A stretch of 64,000 bases of DNA from Odontesthes bonariensis (taxonomy: Eukaryota > Chordata > Actinopteri > Atheriniformes > Atherinopsidae), in assembly GCF_027942865.1 (NCBI RefSeq), contig NC_134526.1, positions 10,138,284 to 10,202,283 on the forward strand, written 5' to 3'. Below the pieces are notes generated by a model. The model did not search any database and was not told the DNA's origin. It saw only the letters and a list, made by a program, of their open reading frames with translations. Positions 32,601 through 44,188 of the stretch are shown here, in pieces; position 1 is the first letter of the stretch; every line of letters starts with the position of its first letter. Position numbers and translations under genes: made by a program.

Positions 32601-35600
32601 GTTTAATGTAAGTTCATTAAGTGTGAGCAGTCACTATTGTATTTTATCATACAATAGTGTAGATATATCCTCAATATATGCACATAAATCACCTCTGTCA
32701 GTAGAATAATTTAGCATTATTTTAATATTTTTCTACAGAATGCATTTCCCAAACCATACCATCAGTATGTGATCTTATTAATCATCATATTGTATTTACT
32801 TTCTCTGTGTTTCATTTTATTTGTCTGTCTGGTTTGATGCATTTTTTATAGAGCACTTGTAATATTGTTAAAAAATATCTAATTTTGTGTCTACAAAGTG
32901 CTACCCTTAAACATCATCCTGTAGTGCTGATGAGGAGCAGCTGGAGCAGAGCTAAAGCAGGAGGAGGGAGGCAGCTAATGACGTTTCATGCTCCTTTGGG
33001 AGACAGGAAGTGTACTGTCATACTGTGTAAATTAATGTGTGCATGTGAATGTCTTTTTTTCTATTGCTGAATTGAACTGAACTTTTTTTGGACAGTTATC
33101 TTGCCAAAGCAACAACGGAAGAAAAAAGACATGCAGAACCTGATGTCTATATCTTAATCAACTCATTATCTCTCGAAAAGGAAATTGGCAACCTGTAAAT
33201 CATGGGTGTGTTGTCTTGAACCTGCAATTTATTCTGGTCTTGCGATAAACACAAACGTAGCTCAGTTGTCTGGCTTTTTTTCTATAAAAACCTATTACAA
33301 TACAGTGGTTCATCATCCACGAATCTCCATGAAAAATCCAAAGTTCTGTGTGTGAAGTATGTCAAAGTGAACACTGAAGATAAAAGTAAAAAAATGCTAA
33401 ATGTGCAGCGTCTATGTGCATTTATATAAATATATGGATAAAAGTGAGATTAAGTTGTTTAAACTCTGGAAACAGAGTTCCACTGAAGTTTTGTTCAGTG
33501 CAGGGTTATTACGTCTGCTGGCTTCAACCCACTTGTGGCTAACTGAGGACACAGACTTCCCACTGATATTCTAGAGTAAATGACCTGGTGTTGGCAGCCA
33601 TGCTGCCATGAAGTCATAAGCTTTCACACACATGTATATATACACACACACACCAACACACACTGGGCCCCCTGTTCTTGTGCACAGAGTGTGGCAGAAG
33701 GCCAGTCTTAGGGAAACAAACACTCTGCTACCACGGCCCAACCATCAAACATGATGCAACAAAACAAGACCACAGGTCAATGTACAAACGTCATCAGCAG
33801 AAGACACTCAAAAAAAAAGTTGGAAGAGAGGCATGTTTACCATGGTGTTACATCACCCTTTCTTTTAATTACACTTTTCAATCGTTTAGGGACTTATGAT
33901 ACAAACTCTTGGAGTTTTTGCAACTACAGTCTGTGTCAATTCTTGCAGAATACAAGATTTCAGCTGCTCTAGCATATTTTTTCCAAAAATTCTATTGTAA
34001 ACCTCTGCAACAATGGTATCCTCACACATGTGCAAGTCATCCATGCCATGGACACTGATGCACCCCAAACCATTACAAAGTCTGGCCTTTGCATCTTTTA
34101 CTGATAACAGTCCGGGTGGTCCTTCTCATCTTTAGCACGCAGAGCCACAGGTCTGTTTTTCCCAAAAGCAACTGAAAGGTGGACTGTGTTATATGGCTTC
34201 TACTTTGAGTAATACAGTTTCAGATTAAATTCCTGGATTCAGGGGCAGAATGTACCCCCTGAACCCATGTGGCTATATTGATCATGGAGTTATGATGGTT
34301 TCTCATGCTGTGCCACTTGAGCGCTCGCATATCAAGTGGTCTCTATCTCAATCTTTATGCACTCAGCTTGGAGATTTCCCCAGCCTCCCTGAATCTTTTT
34401 TCAATGTTATGCAACATAGACATTGACGTTTTATTTATCGATTGATGATTCCCTGACACAGTTTAGCACAAAGTGGTCGGCCATGATCCATCCTTGCTTG
34501 GAAAGAATAAACCGTTAGTGAATGCTCCTTTTATAACCAATCATTATACTCTGACCTGGACCAAATAATTTGCTGATTAGATGTAGAATCTTCCATAAAG
34601 GTGTTACAGGTACTGTATATTACATGGAGCTATCTGTCTTTATTTAACTCTCCTCTAACATTTTTAAGTGTGTTGCTGGCATCAAGTTCTAGGATTGTTT
34701 ATATTCTCTAAATGCCTTTCAATTTTACAGACTGTGTTGATTAAAGGTTACAAAAAAATAACAATTTAAGTTGTTGCTGTATTGGGAATAATTGTCCAGC
34801 TTTTCTGAAAATAGGGTTTGTACACGCAGCTTTTTATTACTGGACAACTTCAAGACACATAGTAACAATGCAACGTCAAATGGTGAAAAATGTTGTGTTC
34901 TTCGAGGAGAGGTAGGAGGAAGGGTATGAAATTAGACAATAAGAAGGTGCAGTTTGACAGCTTTACAGGTCACTGAGGGGATTTGGGTTATATCTAGAAG
35001 GAGAGGTGGGAACAAGTCACCGTTTTGAAAGTGACAAGTAGGTCTCAAGTCTTTCCAATCAAGTTTGAGTATTTCCAAGTAAAGATATGCGAGTCCCAAG
35101 TCAAGTCCAAAGTCAAGATGTGGAAGTGCAGAGTCAGGTCCAAGTCCTAAACTTTGAATTTTCGAGTCCTTATCAAATAATATCAAATAGAGAACCATAA
35201 TAAATTATTTCCAGAAATAACAACTGCTTCTTAAAAGGTGCATTTATTTGCCAAAGTAAGCAGCAAGTGCAACTGAACTTGATAAAACATAAAAAGTGTT
35301 GGGGTTGCACTGCAAAACATTAGATAAATGGATTAAAAGCCTCCATATTAAACTAGCAAGCTTGAAAACGTACTTACCCATGAAGATAATGTTAACTACC
35401 AACTAATCACTGTGACGGCTTTGACTTCTTTATCTAGCTTCAAATGTCAAATGAAGTTGGACGTTGTGGCCTCCCCGTCCGTAATTTTCGACCCGTACGT
35501 TTTGCATACTGCAGTTCATTTCTCGTTAACCACTTGGTAATTTGTGTAAGCAAACAAAATTATATTAGGTGTCATTTTTCCCAACTGGGACCCAGTGACG

Positions 35601-38600
35601 TCACGGTAAATCTTTGAACATCTCTTCTGTGACTTCACTGTATGTTGTGTTGGATCTGAGAATTCTGGGTAGTGTATACTAAGTATTTTCAAGTCAAAAG
35701 GTCAAAGTAAAGTCGCAAGTCACTGACGTTAAAGCCCAAGTCGAGTTCAGTCCTTTAAGACTCTATCAAGTTAAGTCAGAAGTCATTAGAATTATGACTC
35801 GAGTCTGATTTGAGTCCAAGTCATCTGACTCGAACTCACACCTCTGTCTAGAAGCCTTGTAGAATTCCTTCAGCTGTGTGAACGCTTGAATCAAACCTTT
35901 ATCATTCTGGCATAAACATTGGGAGCACATTGTTCATCTGATTTGGGGTTTGTCATTCATTTTGAATATTTTTGTAGATTATATTAGAAAAGTAGGTTTA
36001 GTCAGATGTTATAAATTATAAGGATGTCTCACATGAACACAATGAAAGAGTGTGTATTCCTCTGTGTCCAGAAAAGTACCAAACTGAAATCTTTCTCAAA
36101 AACATATGTTCATTTGCAGCATTAACTGTTTGCCTGACAGCACCAAATTCTGAGACATTCGACACACTCTTTCCTGAGCGTGTTGGTTGTTTACCATGTC
36201 ATAGGCATTGAGCACTTTTCGTAAAAGCTCAGGCACAGGACCCTGAGCTTCCATGGTGGGGTAGGTCTCGCTCAGGTCCACTGTTACCGTCAGTGATCGC
36301 TCACTGTTCATCAGCCAGGTGGAAACAGTTAGGATACACTGCTTCATGTTGGCCGCAGGAGTCAGGCCACAGAGCTCCTTAAAGGAAACCATGGCATTCT
36401 GAGAAGGAAACACATGGATAAAAAACAGGTTTGGGGTTATTAGCAGTTGACAAAGGGAGCCTGTTAATCATAAATTCCAGTTCTCTGTGGCTTTCTTTTT
36501 TCTTCTTTAAGTATCAACAGTATATGCATTTGATCTTAATGTCAGTGGGCTTCTGAAATGTAATACTAACCTAACTAGGTGCCATGGAAAGGCAAGTGTT
36601 GAATAATACATAACAAATAAATCAATAAACATTCATATTAATCATGTGGTATCGTATTGGTCCTTGTTTGCACTGCCAACTACGTTGTATTTCTATTACA
36701 GAGAAATCAACCAAAGTAACTTCCAATTTATCAAAGACAGATTCCTGCATAAATATTGTGCTTAGCAAAAAAAAAAGTGATTGTTGGTCAAATGGAGTGA
36801 AAAACTTTGCATATAATTTTTGAAGATGACCTCGAGTGAGGAGATTTAGTTAGGGGGAATTATGATACTCCCGTCTGCCAAGTAATGCGATAAGATAGGA
36901 AAGTGTTTGTCTTGGTGACGATAAAATTATACACTTCCCATAATGTCAGTTTGCTCTTTCATCAAAGGCTCCAGAGCCAAACTTCTGACCAAAGCCTGGA
37001 GGTGCTAAAAATAAAGTCAGTCTCTTGTCCATCTCTTTCTTACTTTATTTCTTTTTCCCATGGCTATTCTATCCAAGTCAATATATCTCTTTGCACCTAC
37101 TGCAAATATCACACTTTGGAACTGTCAAGTTTTAAGAAAATAACCTCTCTGCTGCTGGTTAAATAAAGAAAATTAAGTCTCAACGTGTCCTGTTATTAAA
37201 TTTAATTTCAAGAGCAAATTTTTCATCAGTGCCTGGTCTGCTATTTATCGAACCTCATGCATCTCCTTTCCAAAAAGTCTTTGAGGTACACACTTAATCC
37301 TAAAATCCAAGCTGAGTCCACTTATTGTCCACCAAATCTTTGTTTATTTGCATGTATTTAATGTTCTGCCTTTGACCTTCAGCGTAAAATAACAGCATGC
37401 TTGCACTGACAAAAAGGTCATGTAATTTATCTCCTGCTTAGAAACGATATCTGTTCACCTTCAAACTATCAATCTGACAAACATTTACACCTTGATCCAT
37501 ATATATGCCGGCAGTACTGTACAACAGGAGTTTTTCACCTAAATTCAGCTTCCTATGAAGTGTGCTCCAAGCTTTCCACACCACAGCTGCCACACATCTT
37601 GGTTCTCTCTGGAATATGCAACTGCTTCTCATCGTGTTTGATTTCTCTGCCAGGAGGGGAATTTAAGCAACCAAACCCTAACCAAGGGAGCAGGCAAGTA
37701 AGGTGACCGAAGATAAATGGACAGTTCAAGAAAATGAGTACCATTGGGTAGTGTGGGCTGAGGCATGAGAACATGAAGTCAGACTCATAATGAGATACAT
37801 TGAAGAAACACAACTCAGGTACTCAGCAGACAGAGACTGAACGACAATATAGGAGAGGAAAAACATTCAAGAGAGAGCAAGGGATCAGTCCACGAATTCT
37901 GCTCACTGCTGTCTCCCTGGGCTAAACCTCCGGGCCTGCAGAAAAATGCTCATACCTTAGAGGATATGAAGTTACTGGGAAGCCTGACCTTCCTGGAGAC
38001 TAAAGTGGGTGGGCAGGGAACACTGCATCTGTATGCACAGCCTCATACACTACAATACAATGGTGTAAGCGAGACTGCGCTGAGTCTCCGAATTAAAACC
38101 CACATTGTGCTAAAGAGTGTGTGTGTGTGAGTGTGTGTGTGAGCTATGAGCATTTGTGGTTGCGTGCCTTTAAGTCTCAGTGTGGTCTGAGCTGAAATTA
38201 TTAGCAAGCTTTCGTATAATTCCTTGCATGTGTGCAAGGAACCACATGCATAAATGTTTTTTGATCACTTTTGTGCAATAAAAGCCGGATTCCAAGTCAA
38301 AGTGTTACAAACCCCAACAGGAGGCTTGTGTTTTTAATTACTCCCTTCCCCCACTTTATTCCTCTTCCAACATTCCCCAAATGAGAGATCCGTATCTGGT
38401 TACAACACGACTTTTGTTTCTGTTTGGCCAGCTCGCTGTTACTCTTTCTGCTTCTGTCTTTGCATCTCTCTTGTATTTGGCACACAGTACTAACATGTCG
38501 ATGATGGCACATAAATGTTTCAGCAAATAAAGAAACTCCAGGCAGGTAGCGCTCCTCCAACTACATCTTCTATGGCAAGGATCACTGGGCACTACAACTC

Positions 38601-41600
38601 CTGCAGAAAGATATGATTAAAAAATTATCTTCTGCCTTGCTCCACATATGGAACACGGCAGCCTATCTTATCTGATTTGTCGTTTTTGTGGATTCCCTCT
38701 TTTTGATAGTCAAATTCACCCCCTCATTCTTTTATTATTCAAATCAGACCACATGGAAGCGTTGTTTTTTTAAGGAAAAACAGAAGTCTTAAAAGAGTTT
38801 AATGATCTTAAATAATGACTTTGGAAATCTCATAAGCATGTTTGTGTATGTGTGCGTTTGCTTCAGGGCTAAAGCTGTATGACCCTATTATCTGTAGTTT
38901 AAGTGAAAATTAGCACAAAAATATGCTTTCTAATGTTAATATCTATTCTCAACTTCCAGTTAGGAGATATAAAGCTTCCAGGTCTGTTGGTTTGCGGGCT
39001 ATTGGCTCTTTTGCTGCCCCCTCAGTCTGCCCACTGATCCAGGGCTCAAAGACTCACACAGCTGGCCTATACAAAGCCTTCACAGCTGTCCTTTATTTTT
39101 ACATTTAAAAGAGACGAGCGTTATTCTGCAAACACTTTAATTTATCCTCTTTGTAGTATCCTTCTCAACTTCACAACATTAATTTATCTCATGAACTTTT
39201 ATCTTCGTTTTAAAAAAGACAAATTTACATTTCAAACCTGAGGAAAACCTGGCACGGTGAGCGGTTAGAGCCGCTAGCGTTGTTTGATCAGGTTAACACA
39301 GACTCATATTCAATCACCTTCTGACATTTTTCATTCAGGACCACAGATTAGATTCTGAAGCCATTCGTTATGAAAGATGAATTATGGCACAGATTAGTGT
39401 CTTATCTGTGACACCTGGCTGGACTGTGATTAATTCCAAATTTAGCATTAGTTAGTAGATTGCAATTTTACAAAAGTAATGGTGTTTTATTCGTCTGTGT
39501 TAAATTTGCAGGTCTGACTGACATTTCCTGCCTTATTCGTCACTTTTCATGCTGACCATGCTAAAACAAAATTTAGGCTGGAGACATGACATGTTGGAGT
39601 GACATTTTTAGATGAACCCAAAAAGTAACAACACGATTAACTTTATGATATAGTTATCTTTAGTCTTGTGCTGGAATAATTCTTTGGGCAAAATTACTAA
39701 CTCATTGATTGTATTGTCACAGTATTTTCTTTTGTTTGTTTGTTTATTAGTTTATCACAGAACCTTTTTTTTGTTCTTATCCTATCCCTGTACCTCAAAA
39801 ATAGTATAATGGTTTAGACTCGTCCCTTTTTGAGTTTAAACTCACTAAGAACACAAAAATAGTTTTCTTAGCAGGGTATCAAATTATTTAAACGATGGCT
39901 GATTTCATAATAAGATTATTTCCACAACTGAAAAATGCTGGACAACATGCCACAGGATGTTTAATCACTTCTTCGCTAATTAGTTTGGTCTGTCTTTTGT
40001 TTGCTGTGCCATTAAAGTGACGTTACTGTTTACTGAGGATGGACAGACAGACTTAATTTATGTGTTTATGGCATGGATACATAAACTGGTATGTTTTATG
40101 CGTAGCTTCTGCAGGATAATAGATGATGATATTATTTTTTGTGTCCTTATACAAGGGTCAATGACACATTTTTCATTTAGTCAAGCCTGGTGGTCACACA
40201 TAAAAATGTCAGGTTATTGAAATGATCTGATTGAACCTGGAGAATGAAGACTATAATCAGCAGTCTATCTATTACCAAATTTTAAGTGACAAGAGTGGAA
40301 TAATTGGAATGATGTTGTCAAAGTAAAAAAAAAAAGCAGCAGTGAACAGAGGTGGTTTAAACAAAACTCAGGGTGTAAAGAAATGATCTCTCATCTGATT
40401 CCTCATTTTCAAGCACTGTCTCATTATATGTTGAATTTCCTTAATTACATTTTTTTTTTGTCATTTCCTAGTCTTGTAAATCACTTGAACATATTCAAAA
40501 AGCAAAACTGGTATGAATTGCATTTTCTTATTCATGTCTTGCCATCCTTTCACTTAGAACAATTCTACCAACCCAAATTTCCCCTTAACAGATGGAACGT
40601 GTCAGTGGAGCTATGTCAACACTGATTCAGATTTTGTCTGAAAAGAGCCTGCCACTCCATAACAACCAAAACACTACATAACAAAATGCTTGCTGACTTT
40701 TACAATTTGTTGACTGAGCAAATGAGAAAAGCTTTGCATCAAACCTATCTATCATCGCACCAAAAATTAAACTATGCGGACGGGCCTCTGCTGTTGGTCA
40801 TTAGCCAAATTAACACCATGGTTGCAAATCTTCACTTGCTCATCAAGAGGAGTATCTAGGTAGTCCACTAAGTGTTTAGCAACCCAGTACTCTTCTCTGA
40901 GCAGTAATTGTCTCTCATCAATGATTGCACTATTTATAATTGAACAGCAATTTTAGTTTACAGACCCTTTTTTATTATACTAATAGAGCATAATTAACAG
41001 TAACTCTCCATTTAAAACAGCATAACAGATAAGTCAGATCAGATTTAGAGCTACTAAAGGAATACAATAATACATAGTGTTGACAAGAGTTTATAACATT
41101 TCTTCTCTCAACTTTAAAAAACATTAAAGATGAGCATGAAAGTTCTAAAATATTCTATATACGCTGCTAAGCATGTTCAAGCTCCAGAGAGCATGAAGAT
41201 GAATTATCATGATGATTCCGCTTTCCGTACAACACCACCGCATTTACACCAATGCTTTTGGACGTAAACAACATTATGCATTATACAAGAATCTGATTTT
41301 CAACATTAGCAGTAAATGACCACAAAAAGCACATTGTCAGTCATCATATCCCATGATGGTCAGTCGTCTGTCAGACATAAGATTCTATTCTTTATTGTAA
41401 TATTTACCGTATGTTGAATTATCTATTTACTGTGTGGGGAACCACACAGGCCGAACAACTGAAAGCACGGTTGCATAATGCAGAACAGTCTATACTAGTC
41501 TAAACTAGAATATAGAATGAACAGTCATTCTATATTCTATATCTATGGCATAATTGACATTTTCTGCATTATCATAAATGTTTTACCTCAATGTATAAAT

Positions 41601-44188
41601 GCATAAATGCAGTAGCAAGATCTTAAATAGAGCAAATCAACTCAAAGCTCATCATTAATGGTTTTGTGTTTAACATCAATTTTAGTCATGTAGCTTCTTA
41701 CCTGCACATTTTCTCTGAGGTCTGTAGCCTCCCTGAGTGGCTGTGTGGAAGCTCGGAAGAGCTCGTCCACCACTTTGATTCCTGTGGTCTTGGTGGTAGT
41801 ATACTCCCGAGTCTTCCTGCCCTTCCTGACAGAAATACCCCTCTTATGTGCCTTTCCTCCACCCCGCCTGTTGGTGATGGCTACATGAACAAAAAGGGTG
41901 GTGTTGGGTAGGAACTCCCCTGTAAGAGATTGTAGGGGGACATGTCTATAGCCTGGCTGTAGGCACTCAAAAGGGATGGTGTACTGGCCAATGAACTCAT
42001 CTCCAATGTAGTCATCATCCAGAACCACAAAGCGTAAAACTGCGAGTTCTGGTAGATTAATCTGAAATTCAAAAGTCTCGTCAAAAATAGGGTTGTCTCC
42101 ATTCTGGGACACTGTCTTGGTTCTTTGCTCAGCACAGTCAGCTGGTATGCCATGGATCTCTATGTATATGTAGGGCTCCACCACATCACCCTTTGCAGCA
42201 GAGCCTCGAGGCTTAGGCAGATTCTGCCCACTGATGACCTTGATGTGAAGAAGCTGGGCAGACACTCCTGGCAGGGAGTCCCGAGCATTGGCACTGAAGT
42301 AGGACACCTCCTCCCTCATGATGGCTGGCCTTAAAACGTACCCACAGTTGCCGTTCTGCCTGAACCATCCTAGGTTAAGGTCCATCATCAAGCCTGGAGT
42401 CTGGTAGTTCATGGCCACAATCTGGCAGCCGCACTTCCAAAAATCCTGGGGGTTCATGTTGCTGGCATCAATCCTCATAGGTGTGGGATATACTCTGGAT
42501 AGGAAGCGCTTGTTATAATAGACAAATTCCTCTGGAAATTCATTGGCAAATCTGTTTGCATCTACCTCATTGAAGGAACACATCTCCCAGTATTTTTGGT
42601 CCCTCTTAGAAATCTCAAAGTCCCTGAACTGCACTGACTTGCAAAGAGATACAAGGTCAGATAGCTCCCTGCACAGCCGAAGTCTCTTGCAGCCCAAGCC
42701 ATTCAGTTGGTACTTCTCATCAGCTCCAACTCTGCGGGACATTTCCAGACCCTCCTCCTCATCTGTCACATCCCCCTCAGCATCAGTGCAGCTGGGCGGG
42801 AGCTTTTTACTCTTCAGCAGGATTTTACCTTTAAGTCTCTCGGGAGAGGGTAGGTAGTTTTCCTCTTTATTTGGGGGATCCATGTAGAGTTTGTCCCCGA
42901 ATATTTTCTTCATGTGTTGTGCCATGACCCTTTGCTGAGGGATACAGCAGTGAGTTACCAAGCAGAGAATCAGGGGATACTCAGAACTTTCAAAAGCGTA
43001 CTGGTTTATAATGTCCAGAACTTTAGAGAAAGCCAGTTGTGAAGCCACAGAACTACCTACATACACCACTGGTTCATTATCAGGGCCATCCCACACTATG
43101 ACCTCAATGCTGCGACACCCCATCCTTAGACCACGGATGTAGCTGCTAATGTCCGATGAACCCCAGAAATGATCATCAAGAAGGGAGGCATTATGCGACG
43201 AGTTGATGTAGTAGTGGGAGAGAGGCTGGGTCATATCTTGGCACACACGTTTGTGCTGGGGGTCGAAAATGTGGCATTCAGAGGACAGGAGGTAGTGTGT
43301 AAAACCATCAATGGAGAGGTAGCCCCTTTCTCTACCCTCAGCAGATGGTTCATATTTCTGAACAATATTCCTGCACATTTCTTCTGTAACACCCTCCACA
43401 CCCTGTTCAACCTCCACAAATAGCATCAGATCTTTACTGTCCAGATACTCCTTGTTACTAGAGAACTGAACCAGCAGAAAGAAAATTTCTGGTCTTGTGC
43501 AGAGCTCACAATAGGCCTCCACAAATGTGTCCATATTAATTGCTTCTCCATATTGGTCTTTTGCTTTCTGTAGTTCCTTAAATTTCAGCTCTATCCTAGC
43601 CTCTTTCATTCCAGGATTGAGCCCTTTGATTATCTGAGTGGCTCTGAACAGGTCTATGAGTCCTTCCTTTTCCATATCTGCAAGCTCAAACACTGACCCA
43701 ATCCAAGATGTCCGTAGGCTTGGTTGACTGGGTTCCACCATGTCCACAGTGTGGCGGCCATAAGACACCAGATATCTTAGGCCCATGACCCATGTGCTGA
43801 CAACATCTGCTGTACTAGCTACCAAATCCAAGGACTCATAATTATCCCCATAGATAATAGAAAAGGCGCATTCATCAGGGAACTGATCTGAGAGACCATT
43901 GCTGCGCAGAACAGGAGTCTTCTTTCCCAAACGGACCTCCTTAATGCTCTTGATTTCCAGTTTGGCCTTCTCTGAATCTTTCTTGGATGGCTCCCAACGT
44001 AGCCAGTGCATGTCTGGATCCAGCAGGAAGTAGCGGTTGTACATACGCGAGTTGGAGCGCACTTTCTTCATCTCACAACCCTCCATCATAAAGGCCATGC
44101 AAGCAGCAGTGCTGTTGATCTTACGGTCCCTTGGCATCGAGCTGAAGGACACGGTTTTCTTCCTCACCTGCCTCTGTTTGGAACCATC
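21593..44188 (-). CDS. plcl, inactive phospholipase C-like protein (PRIP family), exons 2-6; exon 1 not in window
   Basis: Catalytically dead PLC relative of the PRIP family, which binds inositol phosphates, protein phosphatases and GABA-A receptor trafficking partners in the cytosol. Exons on the minus strand: 41702-44188, 36195-36398, 32208-32283, 25438-25547, 21593-22057; phases agree and give 1113 codons to the stop. Domains (residue 1 = Val codon at 44165-44167): PH about 28-140, EF-hand-like 145-295, X box 308-456, Y box 495-612, C2 632-765, C-terminal helical region, then a Pro/Gln-rich tail. KKTVSF at the start is the PP1-docking motif of PRIP proteins. His325 and Asn326 of the PLC site remain, but positions matching PLC-delta1 Asp343, His356 and Glu390 are Ile357, Val370 and Val404. 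It resembles PLCL1 most, but its place beside kcnh4/hcrt suggests a separate ohnolog, so no symbol is assigned. Confidence 0.93.
22058..25437 (-). other. plcl intron 5
   Basis: 3.4 kb. No gene recognised. Contains a purine-rich stretch at about 24061-24260 and a poly(C) run near 23923-23932; otherwise unremarkable. Confidence 0.6.
25438..25547 (-). CDS. plcl exon 5
   Basis: 110 nt. Acceptor catccag, donor gtgagt. Encodes [36 protein letters not shown], preceded by the split Gly codon. Very close to the family segment MEFHE.LH.IG.KEGLK.RKLQKA. Confidence 0.95.
26646..26688. repeat. (CA)n microsatellite
   Basis: About 21 uninterrupted CA units in plcl intron 4. Confidence 0.95.
27950..28110 (+). 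repeat. Probable dispersed repeat fragment
   Basis: Contains CCTGTACTACAAAGTAGGAT, GTGGCTTAGCAAGG and GGGCAGGTTAAGTTCA, blocks that I recall in this order in a common teleost interspersed repeat. Ends and family not determined. Confidence 0.4.
32208..32283 (-). CDS. plcl exon 4
   Basis: 76 nt. Acceptor gtcttttag, donor gtatgc. Encodes [25 protein letters not shown] plus one base. Too short to stand out as an open frame; placed by phase and by similarity to the family helix MIQ..KALIENADAVYEKI. Confidence 0.92.
33798..34565. repeat. Decayed copy of a large teleost DNA-transposon-type repeat
   Basis: Starts near GTTGGAAGAGAGGCATGTTTACC and TGGTGTTACATCACCC, blocks I recall from a very common fish repeat. 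It ends with CCTTTTATAACCAATCATTA and CTCTGACCTGG. A middle block CTGAATCTTTTTTCAATGTT also belongs to that family. Minus-strand remains of a coding region are broken by stops (readable piece 33886-34068). Family name not certain. Confidence 0.55.
35001..35846. mobile_element. hAT-like non-autonomous element, 846 bp, rich in AAGTC units, with perfect 8-bp target duplication
   Basis: Flanked by TCTAGAAG on both sides (34993-35000 and 35847-35854), an exact 8-bp duplication. Left end GAGAGGTGGGAACAAGTC; right end read inward CAGAGGTGTGAGTTCGAGTC: short imperfect inverted ends of the hAT type. Both ends carry many AAGTC/CAAGTCC subterminal repeats in opposing orientations. The central part is unrelated AT-rich DNA with no transposase frame. 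Confidence 0.85.
36195..36398 (-). CDS. plcl exon 3
   Basis: 204 nt, 68 codons, phase 0 at both ends; acceptor ccttctcag, donor gtaaac. Reads [20 protein letters not shown] at the start and ends [23 protein letters not shown]. It continues LRENVQ of exon 2 exactly as in the family sequence [18 protein letters not shown]. Confidence 0.95.
38117..38141. repeat. (GT)n microsatellite, short
   Basis: About 12 GT units with one interruption (GTGTGTGAGTGTGTG). Confidence 0.85.
41506..41539. repeat. Perfect inverted repeat, 15-bp arms, 4-nt loop
   Basis: Arm TAGAATATAGAATGA, loop ACAG, arm TCATTCTATATTCTA. In plcl intron 2, about 160 bp past the exon 2 donor. The stem is A/T-rich and no rho-type or miRNA context is evident. 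Confidence 0.85.
41702..44188 (-). CDS. plcl exon 2 (PH, EF-hand, X, Y and C2 domains)
   Basis: A single 2487-nt exon of 829 codons, as expected since PLCL genes keep nearly all domains in one large exon. Acceptor ttctttttttcag at 44189 onward; the first codons read [19 protein letters not shown]. The GTG at 44165-44167 is an internal Val, not a start. It ends LRENVQ at donor gtaaga (41700-41701). Landmarks: [20 protein letters not shown] (PH), [20 protein letters not shown] (X), GEVTD-type linker as [35 protein letters not shown] (Y), [20 protein letters not shown] (C2). Confidence 0.95.

Larger units (their letters stand above)
32284..36194 (-). other. plcl intron 3
   Basis: 3.9 kb, about 40 percent of it transposon-derived (33798-34565 and 35001-35846). 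The remainder is AT-rich with nothing recognised. Confidence 0.65.
36399..41701 (-). other. plcl intron 2
   Basis: 5.3 kb, no gene recognised. Contains a (GT)n-type run at 38117-38141 and a perfect 15-bp hairpin at 41506-41539. Confidence 0.6.

Noticed and set aside
44165..44167. GTG as start codon of the large plcl frame
   Set aside because: A strong polypyrimidine tract and AG precede the in-frame DGSKQRQ at 44188, so GTG is an internal Val codon of exon 2.
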